Positions 1 through 12,400 of a stretch of DNA of 64,000 bases are shown here, one piece after another; the first letter of the stretch is position 1, and the number at the start of each line of letters is the position of its first letter. Under the pieces are notes generated by a model, which had not been told where the DNA came from, ran no database searches, and was given only the letters and a program-made list of their open reading frames with translations. The DNA is from Scilla litardierei (lineage: Eukaryota; Streptophyta; Magnoliopsida; Asparagales; Asparagaceae), in the NCBI GenBank assembly GCA_030789695.1, contig CM061135.1:111670301-111734300 (forward strand), in the 5' to 3' direction. Made by a program: the position numbers and the translations under genes.

Positions 1-1930
1 ATCGCATCTGCGAGGGTAGGGATGCCGGTCGTGTCCTGGTACGAGCGAAATTCATCGACCTTGCGAGCCAACTCCTCCTCAGTGGCCTTTACACGACCAG
101 ACAGACCCACCGTACGCTCTTCCTCCCTCCCAAGGGCCTCCTCCAGCTCTTTCAACCTCTCTCTAGCCGCGGTCGCCTGCACCTCACGATCGGCTAGGAC
201 CGCCTTCAGGCGCTCTACCTCTGCCTCGAGCTGACCGCACCGCTCCCTCTCCTTAGGCATTCCCTCACCCGCACTCTTGCGAAAGGCGGCAAACTCGGCC
301 GCCACTCTAGCTATGGCACCCTCGGCCTTGTGTATGGCCGGCACGTGCCTCATCACTCCAAGCATAAAATTGATGGCCTGCAAAAAATATATAGAGAAAC
401 TCTTTATGGCATTCAATAAAACACACTGGCAAACATCACCCAGCTTGCAAAACCTACCTGGACACCGCACAACATCGCGGTTCCGCACAGCCCCTCGGGC
501 TCCACCGCCTCCAGCGCCACCCTATCGCGAGGCAAGAAAATATTCTCCACCAGCCTCACCGCCACGCCCCCATCCTCGAACACGGACTCATCATCCCTCA
601 CCTTGAACAGTGCCCTATAAAGAGCTTCGTCAGGATAACCCTCGACTTCGATCCTCTTTGCCTTAAAACGGACCAGCGAGGCCTCACAGCTGGGTTCGGC
701 GGCCCTCTCCAGACCGAACAACGGACAGCCGTAGGGCCAACTGTCCCAGCCGAAGGACTCGACCGGACCGCCCGACGTCTCAGCCCTCCCCTGCTGATCG
801 GTAACGGCTACCCCTTCCACTTCAGCGGGTACTCGGGGGCTAGATGACCATGTCCCGGGGGCCTCCACCCCTCCCCCAGTCGACCCTTCATCCCCGCCCT
901 CCAGGTCGATGAAGGTGGTTGCGATCCCCTCCCCAGACCCGCCCCCCTGTCGACCGGTTTTTCCCTGCCCCGGAGCATCGGGGACAGACGAGCTCGAAGG
1001 CAACTTCCTCCTCTTCGTGGATGCATGCACCCTCGTCGAACTCCCCACTGCACCTTCCTCTCGTAACCTCTTAGGGACCGTCCTTTTCGACGTTCTCCCC
1101 GCCTGCTCCACGGCTCGTTTCATCATCTCCTCAAGGGACAAACTCATCGTGCGACCTGCCAAAGAAAGAAAGTTTAGGGTAAGCGCTTCAGATTCACTAA
1201 TACCAAATTCTGTTGTACCTTCAGGCCAGATGTTCGACGCTATCATCTCAGCCCGGGCGAGCATCTGGTAATCTCGGCCCTCCACCGGTATCGCCATTAG
1301 AAGCTGGGCCACCATTTTCTCCTCATCCCCCAATTCAACCCCCTCCTTCCCCTCGGGATTCAGCTCCGCCCAATCAGATCTCATCAACACATCCTCCGGC
1401 ACGCTCACAAACATATACTGCTGGCACCATAACTTAATCTTCCCGGGCAACCCATTAATGAGCGGATGGCTCTTCTTCGCGGAGAGATAATAGCAGGACC
1501 CCAACCTCTTCGCCGTGAAGAAATAGCGAAATAAGGACATCGAGGGGTGAACCTAGTTGCTCACGCACAGCACAAGGAAACCCACAACAACACTAATGGC
1601 ATTGGGTAACAGGCGATACAAGGGCAGCCCCAGGAAGTTCAACACATCTAGCAAGAACGGATGGGGGGGAAAGCGCAACCCTTGCTCGAACGAGGACGTA
1701 TACACTCCCACCTCACGGTCGCCCGCGAAACATACCCTCTCTTGCGGCTCCGGTTCGCGAACAGAATACGGTGGCCTGACATACATCTCGAAGATCTCCG
1801 CGATGGACTTCTTCAGCACCGACTTCACGCCCGCAATCTCGAGGGGCACCTCCCCAGTCTCCGCGGCGGAGCTCCCTTCCCCAACCACCCTCGACCCCTG
1901 ACCACGAAACGAAGACGTCGAGGAAGACAT
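1..1930 (-). pseudogene. Antisense gene A1, copy 1 ('putative gypsy type transposon' domain protein), C-terminus off-window
   Basis: Starts at the ATG at 1930 (MSSSTSSF). The N-terminal part resembles the plant 'putative gypsy type transposon' domain (Pfam Transposase_28 as I recall it), with PPYSVREPEPQE, GDREVGVY and a hydrophobic FLVLC stretch. Function is unknown in the family. A TAG at 1553-1555 interrupts the frame, which then resumes with no shift. A likely 63-bp intron spans 1156-1218 (donor GAAG|GTAC, acceptor GGCAG|GT, phase 1, after codons W-P-E-G). The middle is acidic and Ser/Pro-rich, then DESVFEDGG and LPRDRVALE. A second intron ends near 378, before a coiled-coil exon that runs off the window. 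It lies antisense to element A, between the tandem repeats and the 3' LTR. Broken, but gene-like in structure. Confidence 0.7.
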
Positions 1931-2888
1931 CTATAAAACAGACCTCTTACCTAATGGGCTCCGATGACTCGGACGGCTTAGCAACGTCAGCGACCGCTCC
2001 CACGAGGATGACTCCGGCAAGGATAATGAAATCTCCGACAAACTCCAGCCGCTTGCAAAACCTTCGCCCAATAATCAGCTTTGCTTCGCTCCCCTCCCTG
2101 AGATCTTTTTACGCGACTACGCAAAGCATCGTGACCATCGACCTCGCGACACGTGTCATCAATCCATTCTCTATCCAGCATCGATCCACGTGGTCTGACG
2201 CCTCGCGTAATGGCATCCGTCACTTCTGCCACGCGTCCACTTTGAAGTGGTCGGGTCGCTTCGATTCCCGCCCGCCGTCGAATCGCCAGGCTGACGTCTA
2301 GTCACGTGACCGCCAACAGGCCCCTTCGATTCCCGCCCAAATCCCGGCAAAATGATTACCCCCATTTGAAACCACACACTCCTAGCTTCTTCTTTCTATG
2401 CGCCGCTCGCGCAAAGGATGAGTCCGGCCTCCGTAGGGGCGACCGAAACATGAATGCACCGCTCGTACCAATTATGAGTCCGACCTCAATCGGGGCGGCC
2501 GAAACTGGAATGCGCTGCTTAATTAATGTCGGATTTCGGTTTCAACGCTCCCCAAACGATCGTACAGACGGTGCCTCCTCGCCCCGCCTCTGCGATCCAC
2601 GGGGATTCACACTTAGTTTCCCAACAAACCTCGGACAAACGAGGTATATCTCAACTTCCCTCTCCCGACGACCCGAATATCCTCGGCAGAGCGAAGTTGG
2701 GGGCAGTTACGTCCCTCACAAAACTAATGGTCTATTGGCACAACAAGGAAGAAGACAGTCTGACACAAGACCAACACTATGCATTTATCCAATTAACAAA
2801 GTTATACATTGAACCTTCCGCACACTACAACAAGACGTTGGTTATAACCCTCACACAAGAAGGTACAGGATTCCCTAAACCCACTTCC
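1931..2888. other. Spacer between antisense genes A1 and A2 (copy 1)
   Basis: This should hold the upstream region of A1 and the 3' untranslated part of A2, both transcribed leftwards. I find no convincing coding region and no clear TATA box. The motif GGCGACCGAAACATGAATGC / GGCGGCCGAAACTGGAATGC recurs at about 2438 and 2494, within a 57-bp imperfect direct repeat (GATGAGTCCGGCCTCCGTAGGGG versus TATGAGTCCGACCTCAATCGGGG). Confidence 0.4.
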
Positions 2889-4887
2889 TCAATGACGCCG
2901 CCTCTCAGCCGACCGAGCCCTCACATCTCTCGCCACCTGACGAACTCCCGCATCCCTCGCCTCTTACAACATCGGCACCACATGCTCGTCATGGTAGCGG
3001 CGAATAGCGGCCTCGATCACTTCGCCTTCAGCTTCCCGCTTTTCCTCCAGCCGCCGCATCACAATACCCTTCTCCCTCTTCTCCGCCTCAAGGGCCTCCT
3101 ATAGGATGGCTATTCGTCGCCTCTGTAACGCGATCACCTCCGCCTTGCTAGCCAGCTCTGCGGCATGCGACGACCGGATGTCATCCCTCTCCCTCGTCAC
3201 CTCTAGGAGTTGACGCTCAACCGTTACTTTTGACGAATCAAAGTATGCGGCCCGCCCCCTTTCCACCTCGCAGGCCCTCCTAACCTTCTCCAGCTCCTCT
3301 TCCGTGTCCCTCAGCTTCACCTTGACCTCGTCGAGGTTCGCCCTCGCTACCTCAAGAGACGCTCTGGTGGCGGCCATAGGAATGCAATCACGCAAGGCTG
3401 CCTAGTCCGTAACCATCTACAAAAGACCCGAGTTAGCGGGGCACGAATAAAGAAAGCCTAAGGGCGAGGCGAGGGAACCGACTTACCTGCACGACATGCC
3501 ATACAGCAGAGCCGCACAACCGTTCCACCCCCACGCGAGTCAAGGATTCGCGATCGTGCGGTAACACGCAATACTCGGCGAGGCACGCTGCCACCCCCGG
3601 CGTCCTCAAAAACCGACTCATCATAACCTACTCAAAAAAAACTTACGGAGACGGTCCTCTGGATACGCCTCGACCTTCTCTCGAGTCCTCTTGAAATGAA
3701 TGAGGGCGCCCTCACAACTCGGGCTCGACGACCGCCCCATATCCCACGAAGGGATCCCGTATGGCCATTTCTAAACCAAATGCGCCTTGCGAGGCTCGAC
3801 CACCTCCGATACCCTCGGCAGGACGGAGGGACCAGCCTCCCGCGCGGACGAGCCCGCAGGAAGACCTTCGCCGGGCCCATCGGTAGAGATACCTGATTCG
3901 GCCGCCCTCCGTCCCGGATGCGCCCTCTCCCCACGGGAGACCCCGCCTCCCCGTTCCTGGGATCCTACCTCGCTTGCCACCCCCTTGCCTTTCTCGTGAG
4001 GATCAGTGTCCTCCGAGACGGGGGCTCCGGCCGATCCCGACACCTCCTCTGGCCCTCGCATCAAGTCCCCACCTACGAAAGAAAAAGAGATCAGGGTAAG
4101 CCCAGTTAAATGTCTACCAAATATCAAAGATACCTAGGGGCCAAAAGTCCTGGGTGAGCCGGCTGCTCCGCGTCAAACTCGCTAGCTGACGGTACGCCTC
4201 GGGCAGTTCCATCAGAATCTGAGCTCTTGCAAGATCTTCCCCAGTCAGCTCCACCCTTTCATTCACTAGTGGATTCCGCGCCCCCCAGTTTGACATCAAC
4301 ACCACGTCGCTTGGCATCATCACGAAGGCGAACTCCCTCATCCATTCGCCGACATCGTCGGGCACCCCGCGAATAAGTTCTCGTCCTCTCCTAGCGCAAA
4401 CACAGTGATACATTCCCCTCTTCCGGACTACGAAGAAATGCTAGAACAGCGCCAGTGAGGGACTCAAGGAGCAGGCAAGGCACAAAACGACAAACCCCAC
4501 CAACAAGTCCCAGGAACGGGGCGCTAGGGCAAATATTAGCAACTCCAGGAAATTCAATAGATAAAGCAAATACGGATGGATCGGGAAACAGAGCCCCAAC
4601 TCGAATGATCGGACATAGACCCCGACCTCATTATCTCCAGGCGAACACACCGTTTCCTCTGACCCGGGGACCCGAACCTCATAGGGTTGTCGTACGAACC
4701 GCATGCGAATCTCCCTAATGTTAATCCTATCCAACCTACATTGGAGGGATCCAATCGCTCTCGGGACAACGGAACGCCATGACCCCCTCTCCCAAGGCCG
4801 CCGCACCCCCCGCGGAAACGCCCCCTCTCCCACCAACTCCTCCTCCCCCACTCGGCTACCGCCTCCGACCTCGAAACGAGAAGCCAT
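2889..4887 (-). pseudogene. Antisense gene A2, copy 1 (paralogue of A1)
   Basis: Starts at the ATG at 4887 (MASRFEVGGG). It has the same domain order as A1: an N-terminal domain with RQPYEVRVPGSEE, GDNEVGVYVRSFELGL and VGFVVLCL, then a region ending in W-P-L-G. There follows a 61-bp intron (4073-4133; donor CCTAG|GTATC, pyrimidine tract, acceptor TTCGTAG|GT) in phase 1. Next come an acidic linker, a DESVFED-like segment and a second intron near 3417-3486. The last exon is coiled-coil (VEVARANLDEVKVKLRDTEE-type heptads). Lesions: TAG at 4441-4443, where copy 2 has CAG; a one-base insertion near 3595-3600; and a stop at 3099. A1 and A2 are similar enough to be an old duplication inside the element. 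Confidence 0.7.
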
Positions 4888-5373
4888 TGGTCGGAAAGAA
4901 AATAAATTAATTATTATTACCTAGCTGATTCGTCAAATCAGGAAGACTTTCGGAAGAAGATGACCGGCGGCGGAAGTCGCAACCTAGCCAGCAAGCGATA
5001 GACAGAAGTATTGAACACCGGAGAAGAATCGAAGATGGATGAAAAACTCCCGCCGACCGCCTTCCAAAACTTTTTATTTGTAAAGTGGGCCACCGGGTCT
5101 TCACGGCCGTCGGTCCTCCGCCACGCGGCACCCATCGGGATGTCCTTGACACCTCGACTGGCGTGAGTGTCACCTCATCCACGCGTCGCGAACCCAATCG
5201 TGGAGACGCTTCATTTTTTCTACCCCCCTTTCGAATCGTAATAATGACCAGTAGGGCGAGAGTTCCGAAGCTAACGCCGCCACCCCCGGGTGTGGGCCAG
5301 GGTCCTTGCCGATGGTCAAGAACGTCAGAGATAGTTCGCCCTCCAAGCCGAGCCGGGCTCCCGCCTCAAGCTC

Positions 5374-5389
5374 GAAGGCCGGGGGCAAT
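5374..5389 (+). other. Polypurine tract of element A (copy 1)
   Basis: GAAGGCCGGGGGCAAT lies immediately 5' of the LTR start TGTTACG. The same sequence precedes the second LTR at 20655-20670. Its position marks it as the plus-strand primer site, and the terminal CAAT is shared with element B. Confidence 0.7.
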
Positions 5390-6529
5390 TGTTACGACCT
5401 AAAGATCGGGGGAGTCCGACTCCCGCCCAGATCCGCTGACATACCTCGATGAATCACCCCTTATGCGAAAGGGCCGTCGCCCCAGAGGACCGAGGCAACA
5501 GGAGAATGGGCGCACCTCGCAGCACTCCCCCCTCCCGGACGAGGCGTACAACCGCAGTCTCTCGGCCCGCCAGGGGCAGGGCGCCTGGGGAGCGCACCGA
5601 CAGCCCCGTCCAGGATGCTGACTGAGGCGAGGGCGTATCCCTCCTTGCCAGCGATACACGACCCGCGACCGAAGAGGTACGCGGCCGAGCCGAACAACGC
5701 TCGAACAGGTCGACCCGGCGGGTCCTTGCGAACCCCGCCGCTGGGGATAGCATTGCCGGACCTATAGTCCATCACGCACGAAAAACAACCTAGTGTAAGG
5801 ACACGACTGACACTAACACCGCCCGACCACCTGACAAAGCACCCCCTGGCCACTGAGCCCCCTGACACTTAATGCTTTCGGCCCTGACATCCTGACAAAA
5901 GTGCCCCTGGCCGTTGCGCCGTCTGACAAAAGCGGGGCAGGCACTCCTGTTCCTGACATCCTCATCTGAAGCTTCCGCTGACAGCTGAGCCAGCTCAGCA
6001 CGTCGAGTCGGCATGCCAGGTCAGCCCCACCTAATCATCTCCCATCAGGTATAAATACCCCCTCACCTCTTACGGTGAGGAGGTTGGCAAATTCTCTCTC
6101 TCAATCCATTATTCACACACGAGAGCAAAGGTCGTCCATATCTTTGTTCTCCCACTTATAGCTCGCCACGTACGGTCGATACACCCTCAGTCCGACCGAC
6201 GTGCATAGCCCCCATTTTAAGTCCTATTACTGACTTAGGCATCAGAGGGGCTAAGGGTTGGACCCCAACCCTGCCCTTCTGACGAGTTGCTCGTGGTGCA
6301 GGAAAGCTCGCCCCTTGGTCGACGTCAGCCTTTGGCTCCCGCCACCCGATCTTCTTCCGCAGTGTCCGGTGAGATTTGACTCCGTGGCCACCCCCGGCGG
6401 CAGGTCTAGCCTCTTCACCCCACTAATCACTTGTTAAATAGCCCACCTAAACCCTCTTATCAACATAACCACCGTGTCCTTGGTTCCCCTCAATACAAAT
6501 TCATTGTACACGAGTTCCACCTCGTAACA
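5390..6529 (+). repeat. Shared middle LTR of element A (1140 bp)
   Basis: It begins TGTTACGACC and ends CCTCGTAACA, giving an 8-bp terminal inverted repeat. It has the same length as the LTR at 20671-21810 and differs by roughly 4% by eye, mostly C/T and G/A changes. U3 holds repeated CTGACA motifs (about 5808-5985), then a TATA box and the short inverted repeat CCTCACC/GGTGAGG. It is used as 3' LTR by the left unit and 5' LTR by the right unit. Confidence 0.9.
6050..6058 (+). promoter_or_regulatory. TATA box of element A LTR
   Basis: TATAAATAC lies about two-thirds into the LTR. It is followed by a C-rich stretch, the stem CCTCACC-TCTTAC-GGTGAGG, and a CT-rich stretch (CTCTCTCTC), as in plant LTR promoters. 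The equivalent site in the other LTR is 21331-21339. Confidence 0.6.
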
Positions 6530-6531
6530 AT

Positions 6532-6550
6532 TGGTGCCGTCTGTGGGAAC
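6532..6550 (+). other. Primer binding site of element A
   Basis: TGGTGCCGTCTGTGGGAAC starts two bases after the LTR end. Element B has the same site with TGGCGCC (32894-32912, minus strand), so copy A has one C-to-T change close to the tRNA CCA end. The primer tRNA was not identified. Confidence 0.75.
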
Positions 6551-6564
6551 GAAGGGTCACACCC

Positions 6565-9100
6565 ATGTTAGACTCCATGCCGATCACTCGGAACCCTGAC
6601 CACGGCAAGGATCCCGTGGGTCAGTAGCCACTCTCTTTACTAATCACCCCGGCGCCCGACCCCCCTCCGGGGATGGGCACCGAGATAGACCATACTTCGG
6701 CCCCCGCAATCCTGAAGAGATTCGAGGCCGTTACTCAGGCGATGGGAAGCTACGCGGCGGCAGGAGCGGAGCCACCGCCCGGCCCCTCGGAGCCCCCGAA
6801 CGTGAGATGAAATCTCCACCCTCAGTTCGAGGAGGAGGGGGAGACAGGGGGCTTGCCAAGGAGGTTGCTGCCCAGCAGAAGCTCCTGGAAGGGGAAATGG
6901 AGGTCGCGCGGCTGTGGAGGCACCGGGAGGAGGCAGCCGCCGCGCAAAGGCATTTGGACGAAGCAGCCGAGACCACCCAGAGGGCCTACTAGGACAAAGA
7001 AACTGCCCGCCACCAGCTCCGCTTCATCATCGCGGAGCGTGAAAGGCTAAGAAGGGAGAACGAAGGCAATCGGGAAATCCCAGAGGTGACGGCGACGGGC
7101 CGGCGGCTCGGGGACGGGCGGGGCCCGTTGTTGGCCAGGTCCCCACCGGGAGGAGGGAGTCCGCCTCGCCAGTACCACTCCTCCGATCGCCTGCACGAGG
7201 AAGCCGTTTGTTAACAACTACGCTTCCTCACAGCCGAGCGCGAAAGGCTTCTGCGGGAGAATCAGGAGCGGATGGAGATCCGGGGGAGGCGGCCGGAGGG
7301 CGATGGTACTAGGAGAACCGTAGCCCACAACCCGTCGAATCATCGACCCAGGGAAGGAGCCCCGCCAGGCGACCGTCACGCTACTCCCCGGGGCGGGAGG
7401 ACCGTCGACAGCTGAGGCGCGACCGGAGCCAGACCCCGGAATGGCAGAGAGGGGATGCGCCCAAGCGCCCTACCTATCCGGAGGAGGCCACGCCGCTTGC
7501 ACGGTGGATCACGTCCACCCCGAGGCCAATAAGGTTCAAACCCCCCCCACCTGGCCACATACAACGGAAGAGGCGACCCCCTCACGCACGTGCAACAATA
7601 CCGGGGGGCAATGGAGGCGCAGGATGTGGATGAGGCGTTCATGTGCCGGCATTTCTCCCAAAGTCTGAGGGACACAGCGTTGGACTGGTACTTCGGCCTA
7701 CCCGCAAGATCCATTGGGAGCTTTGGAGAGCTGTCCCACAAGTTCTGCCAAGAGTTTCGGGCCGGGCAGACGAAGAAGAAGCCCTTGGACTATCTCAGCA
7801 CGATAGTCCAAGGAGAAGGGGAGACAACGGGTAGATACCTGTGCCGCTTTCAGGATGAGAGACAGGCGGTGGTGACCTGCGACGACGAGGTACTTATGCT
7901 GGCCTTCAAGACGGGATTGCGGACTCGGAGCCTCCACAAATCCCTGCTCCGAGATCCGCCGACCGACTATTAGGCACTGGTTGCGATGGCGGAGATGCAT
8001 GCATTGGCCGAAGAGACTCTCCACACAAAGGACCTATTTCCCCCGGCGAAGCCGCTCCAAGGCGAGCCACGGTCACACCCTCGGCCAAGGCAAGAAGAGG
8101 GGCACCGAGGTCGCGACCAGTTGGCCCAACCAAGGCACGAACCGACGGGGCGACGCCCGCAAGATCGCCATGGCCCGGCGCGCGAGTTCGCCCCGGCCCC
8201 AGGGCCCACCCGAGTCATCCCGAGACAAGAAGTCCCCCTACAGGCGCATGACATGCAGCTCAATGCCCCCCCTAATAGAGGTGATGGCTGCGGCGACGAG
8301 AGCCGGACTGCTGTCGGAGCCGCCTCGGGAAATGAAGTCGGATCTGGCCCGGAGAGATTTCAGAAAATATTGTCGATACCATCGGGACCATGGCCATGAC
8401 ACCGACGACTGCTTCACCCTCAAAAGGGAAATCGAGCGGCTGATCCAGGCGGGCCACCTAGGGGGCTTCGTCGGGGGCAGGAAACCAGACCGAGAGGAGG
8501 GGAACCACCGGAGGGCACAGAGAGCAGACCCTCCAACACACGGTGAGCAGGAAGAGCCTCTCCCCCCGAAACCGGTCATGCGCATAAACACGATATGCGA
8601 CGGGCCATCCTCCGAAGGAGCGTCATCGTCAAGCAAAAAGGCGTACGCGAGACAAGTGATGACGTCGGGTCTCGGAGGGGATCCGAGGGGGAGAAGGATA
8701 ACCTACCCTCCCATTACTTTCAGTGACGAGGATCTAGAGGGAGTCGAGCTGCCCCACCACGACGCCATCGTCATCGAGGCCCAAATAGGGACGGCCATCG
8801 TCAGCTGCCTCCTGATCGACACAGTGAGCTCTTGCGACATCCTGTTTATGTCCACAATCGAAAAGATGGGGTTAAGGCCGACGGACCTGAGACCCTGCAC
8901 CGGACCCCTCGTCGGCTTCACCGGTCACTCGACCCCTATTGTAGGAGTGATCACCTTGCCAATAACCCTCGGAGAAGAACCGCAGGTCGTCACCTGAATG
9001 ACTCTGTTCGTTATGGTCGACATTGTGTCGGCATACAACGGGATCATAGGACGACCCTACATGGCGGCCATCAGAGCGCTCCCTAACCTGCTCCACTAGA
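6565..9100 (+). pseudogene. Degenerate gag-protease of element A; RT, RNase H and integrase absent
   Basis: A start codon follows the primer site (MLDSMPITRN), but a TAG at 6625-6627 ends that frame. Glu/Arg-rich coiled-coil-like segments follow to about 7300. The gag core is open at 7590-7973 (LDWYFGLPARSIGSF, YLCRFQDE). The next segment (7981-8997) contains a C-X2-H-X4-H-X4-C motif, YCRYHRDHGHDTDDC, at about 8368-8412, typical of Tat/Athila-type gag. The protease comes after it, with the active site changed to I-D-T-V-S-S instead of D-T-G-S-S (about 8814-8830). A TGA at 8995-8997 cuts the protease, and only traces (YNGIIGRP) follow. Coding similarity stops near 9100, and tandem repeats begin near 9468 where RT would be expected. 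It could still produce a gag-like fragment, but not a full polyprotein. Confidence 0.8.
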
Positions 9101-9467
9101 TGGTCAAGTTCCTCACCCCCCGAAGGGTTGGGTCCGTGCGGGGAAGCCAGAACCTGTCTAGGAGCTGCTACGTGGGATCGACCAAGCACAAGGGTCCAGA
9201 GCAGAACCTGAGGGTTGACCTAACAGGGTGGAGGGATGACTCCTACCATCAAAAGCTGGCTCCTGCTGATGGCACCGCAGAAGGAGACCAGACCTGCCGT
9301 GCCCACCCCAGCCCCCCATGACAAGGGTGGGCTAATCCCTCGGAAAAACGCAGAACACCAGTCATGATTTAGTCGGAACCTGTAAGTCTCGAATGAAATA
9401 CCCTTTTCCCTTTTGCATCTTCGAATTTCGCCATTTCCACCCGAAAATTTCAGCCCAAAAACGCAAG
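9101..9467. other. Non-coding link between protease remnant and tandem repeats
   Basis: It contains stop-filled remnants with no recognised domain, then an AT-richer segment (9390-9460) that leads into the first partial 215-bp monomer. The pol deletion breakpoint probably lies here. Confidence 0.4.
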
Positions 9468-12400
9468 ACTCCAGGGCAGGACCAATCCTCGCCACCCAAA
9501 CTGGAGAGGGGCACGGGCCGAGCTACGCGCTCGCTCCCCCCCACGAAAGAAGACCTCCGGGGCAAGCTTACGGAGCTTAGCCACCCAAACTGGAGCGCCA
9601 TATGCGGGGTAGGCGACGGCCCAATACCCGTCCGACTATAGAGGCTGCGGGGAGGCGATGACCCAATACCCGCCCTCTCAAAGACTCCGGGGCAGGACTA
9701 ATCCTCGCCACCCAAACCGGAGAGGGGCACAGGCCGAGCTACGCGCTCACTCCCCCCACCAAAGAAGACCTCTGGGGCAAGCTTACGGAGCTTAGCCACC
9801 CAAACCGGAGCGCCATATGCGGGGTAGGCGACGGCCAAATACCCGTCCGACTAAAGAGGCTGCGGGGAGGCGACGACCCAATACCCGCCGTCTCAAAGAC
9901 TCCGGGGCAGGTCCAATCCTCGCCACCCACACCGGAGAGGGGCACGGGCCGAGCTACGCGCTCGCTCCCCCCACCAAAGAAGACCTCCGGGGCAAGCTTA
10001 CGGAGCTTAGCCACCCAAACCGGAGCGCCATATGCGGGGTAGGCGACGGCCCAATACCCGTCCGACTATAGAGGCTGTGGGGAGGCGACGGCCCAATACC
10101 TGCCCTCTCAAAGACTCCGAGGCAGGACCAATCCTCGCCACCCAAAGCGGAGGGGGGCACGGGACGAGCTACGCGCTCGCTCCCCCCACCAAAGAAGACC
10201 TCCGGGGCAAGCTTACGGAGCTTAGCCACCCAAACCGGAGCGCCATATGCGGGATAGGCGACGGCCCAATACCCGTCCGACTATAGAGGCTGCGGGGAGG
10301 CGATGGCCCAATACACGCCCTCTCAAAGACTCCGGGGCAGGACCAATCCTCGCCACCCAAACCAGAGAGGGGCACGGGCCGAGCTACGCGCTCACTCCCC
10401 CCACCAAAGAAGACCTCCAGGGCAAGCTTACGGAGCTTAACCACCCAAACTGGAGTGCCATATGTGGGGTAGGCGACGACCCAGTACCCGTCCGACTATA
10501 GAGGCTGCGGGGAGGCGACGGCCCAATACCCACCCTCTCAAAGACTCCGGGGCAGGACCAATCCTCGCCACCCAAACCGGAGAGGGACACGGGCCGAGCT
10601 ACGCGCTCGCTCCCCCCACCAAAGAAGACCTCTGGGGCAAGCTTACGGAGCTTAGCCATCCAAACCAGAGCGCCATATGCGGGGTAGGCGACGGCCCAAT
10701 ACCCGTCCGACTATAGAGGTTGCGGGGAGGTGACAGCCCAATACCCGCCCTCTCAAAGACTCCGGGGCAGGACCAGTCCTCGCCACCCAAACCAGAGAGG
10801 GGCACGGGCCGAGCTACGCGCTCGCCCCCCCCACCAAAGAAGACCTCCGGGGCAAGCTTACGGAGCTTAGCCACCCAAACCGGAGCGCCATATGCGGGGT
10901 AGGCCACGACCCAATACCCGTCCAACTATAGAGGCTGCGGGGAGACGACGGCCCAATACCCGTCCTCTTAAAGACACCGGGCATGACCAATCCTCGCCAC
11001 CTAAACCGGAGAGGGGCACGGGCCGAGCTACGCGCTCGCTCCCCCCACCAAAGAAGACCTCCGGGGCAAGCTTACAGAGATTAGCCACCCAAACCAGAGC
11101 GCCATATGCGGGGTAGGCGACGGCCCAATACCCGTCTGACTATAGAGGCTGCGGGGAGGCGACGGCCCAATACTCGTCCTCTCAAAGACTTCGGGGCAGG
11201 ACCAATCCTCGCCACCCAAACCGGAGAGGGGCACGGGCCGAGCTACACGCTCGCTCCCCCCCACTAAAGAAGACCTCCGAGGCAAGCTTACGGAGCTTAG
11301 CCACCTAAACCGGAGCGCCATATGCGGGGTAGGCGACGGCCCAATACCCGTCCGACAATAGAGGCTGCGGGGAGGCGACGGCCCAATACCCGCCCTCTCA
11401 AAGACTCCGGGGCAGGACCAATCCTCGCCACCCAAGCCAGAGAGGGGCACGGGCCGAGCTACGCGCTCGCTCCCCCACCAAAGAAGACCTCCGGGGCAAG
11501 CTTGCGGAGCTTAGCCACCCAAACCGGAGCGCCATATGTGGGGTAGGCGACGGCCCAATACCCGTCCGACTATAGAGGCTGCGGGGAGGCGACGGCCCAA
11601 TACCCGCCCTCTCAAAGACTCCGGGGAAGGACCAATCCTCGCCACCCAAACTGGAGAGGGGCACGGGCCGAGCTACGCGCTCGCTACCTCCACAAAAGAA
11701 GACCTCCGGGGCAAGCTTACTGAGCTTAGCCACCCAAACCGGAGCGCCATATGCGGGGTAGGCGACGGCCCAATACCCGTCCGACTATAGAGGCTGCGGG
11801 GAGGCAACGGCCCAATACCCACCCTCTCAAAGACTCCGGGGCAGGACCAGTCCTCGCCACCCCAACCGGAGAGGGGCACGGGCCGAGCTACGCGCTCGTT
11901 CCCACCACCAAAGAAGACCTCTGGGGCAAGCTTACGGAGCTTAGCCACCCAAACCAGAGCGCCATATGTAGGGTAGGCCACGGCTCAATACCCGTCCGAC
12001 TATAGAGGCTGCGGGGAGGCGACGGCCCAATACCCGTCCTCTAAAAGACTCCGGGCAGGACCAATCCTCGCCACCCAAACCGGAGAGGGGCACGGGCCGA
12101 GCTACGCGCTCGCTCCCCCCACCAAAGAAGACCTCCGGGGTAAGCTTACAGAGCTTAGCCACCAAAACCAGAGCGCCATATACGGGGTAGGCGACGGCCC
12201 AATACCCGTCCGACTATAGAGGCTGCGGGGAGGCGACGGCCCAATACCCGCCCTCTCAAAGACTTCGGGGCAGGACCATTCCTCGCCACCCAAACCAGAG
12301 AGGGGCACGGGCTGAGCTACGCGCTCGCTCCCCGCCACCAAAGAAGACATCCGGGGCAAGCTTACGGAGCTTAGCCACCCAAACCGGAGCGCCATATGCG

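Noticed and set aside
1..6529. A single very long LTR of about 6.5 kb (1-6529 versus 15481-21810)
   Set aside because: A purine tract, the TGTTACG start and the primer site place the LTR at 1140 bp. The rest is duplicated internal sequence with genes.
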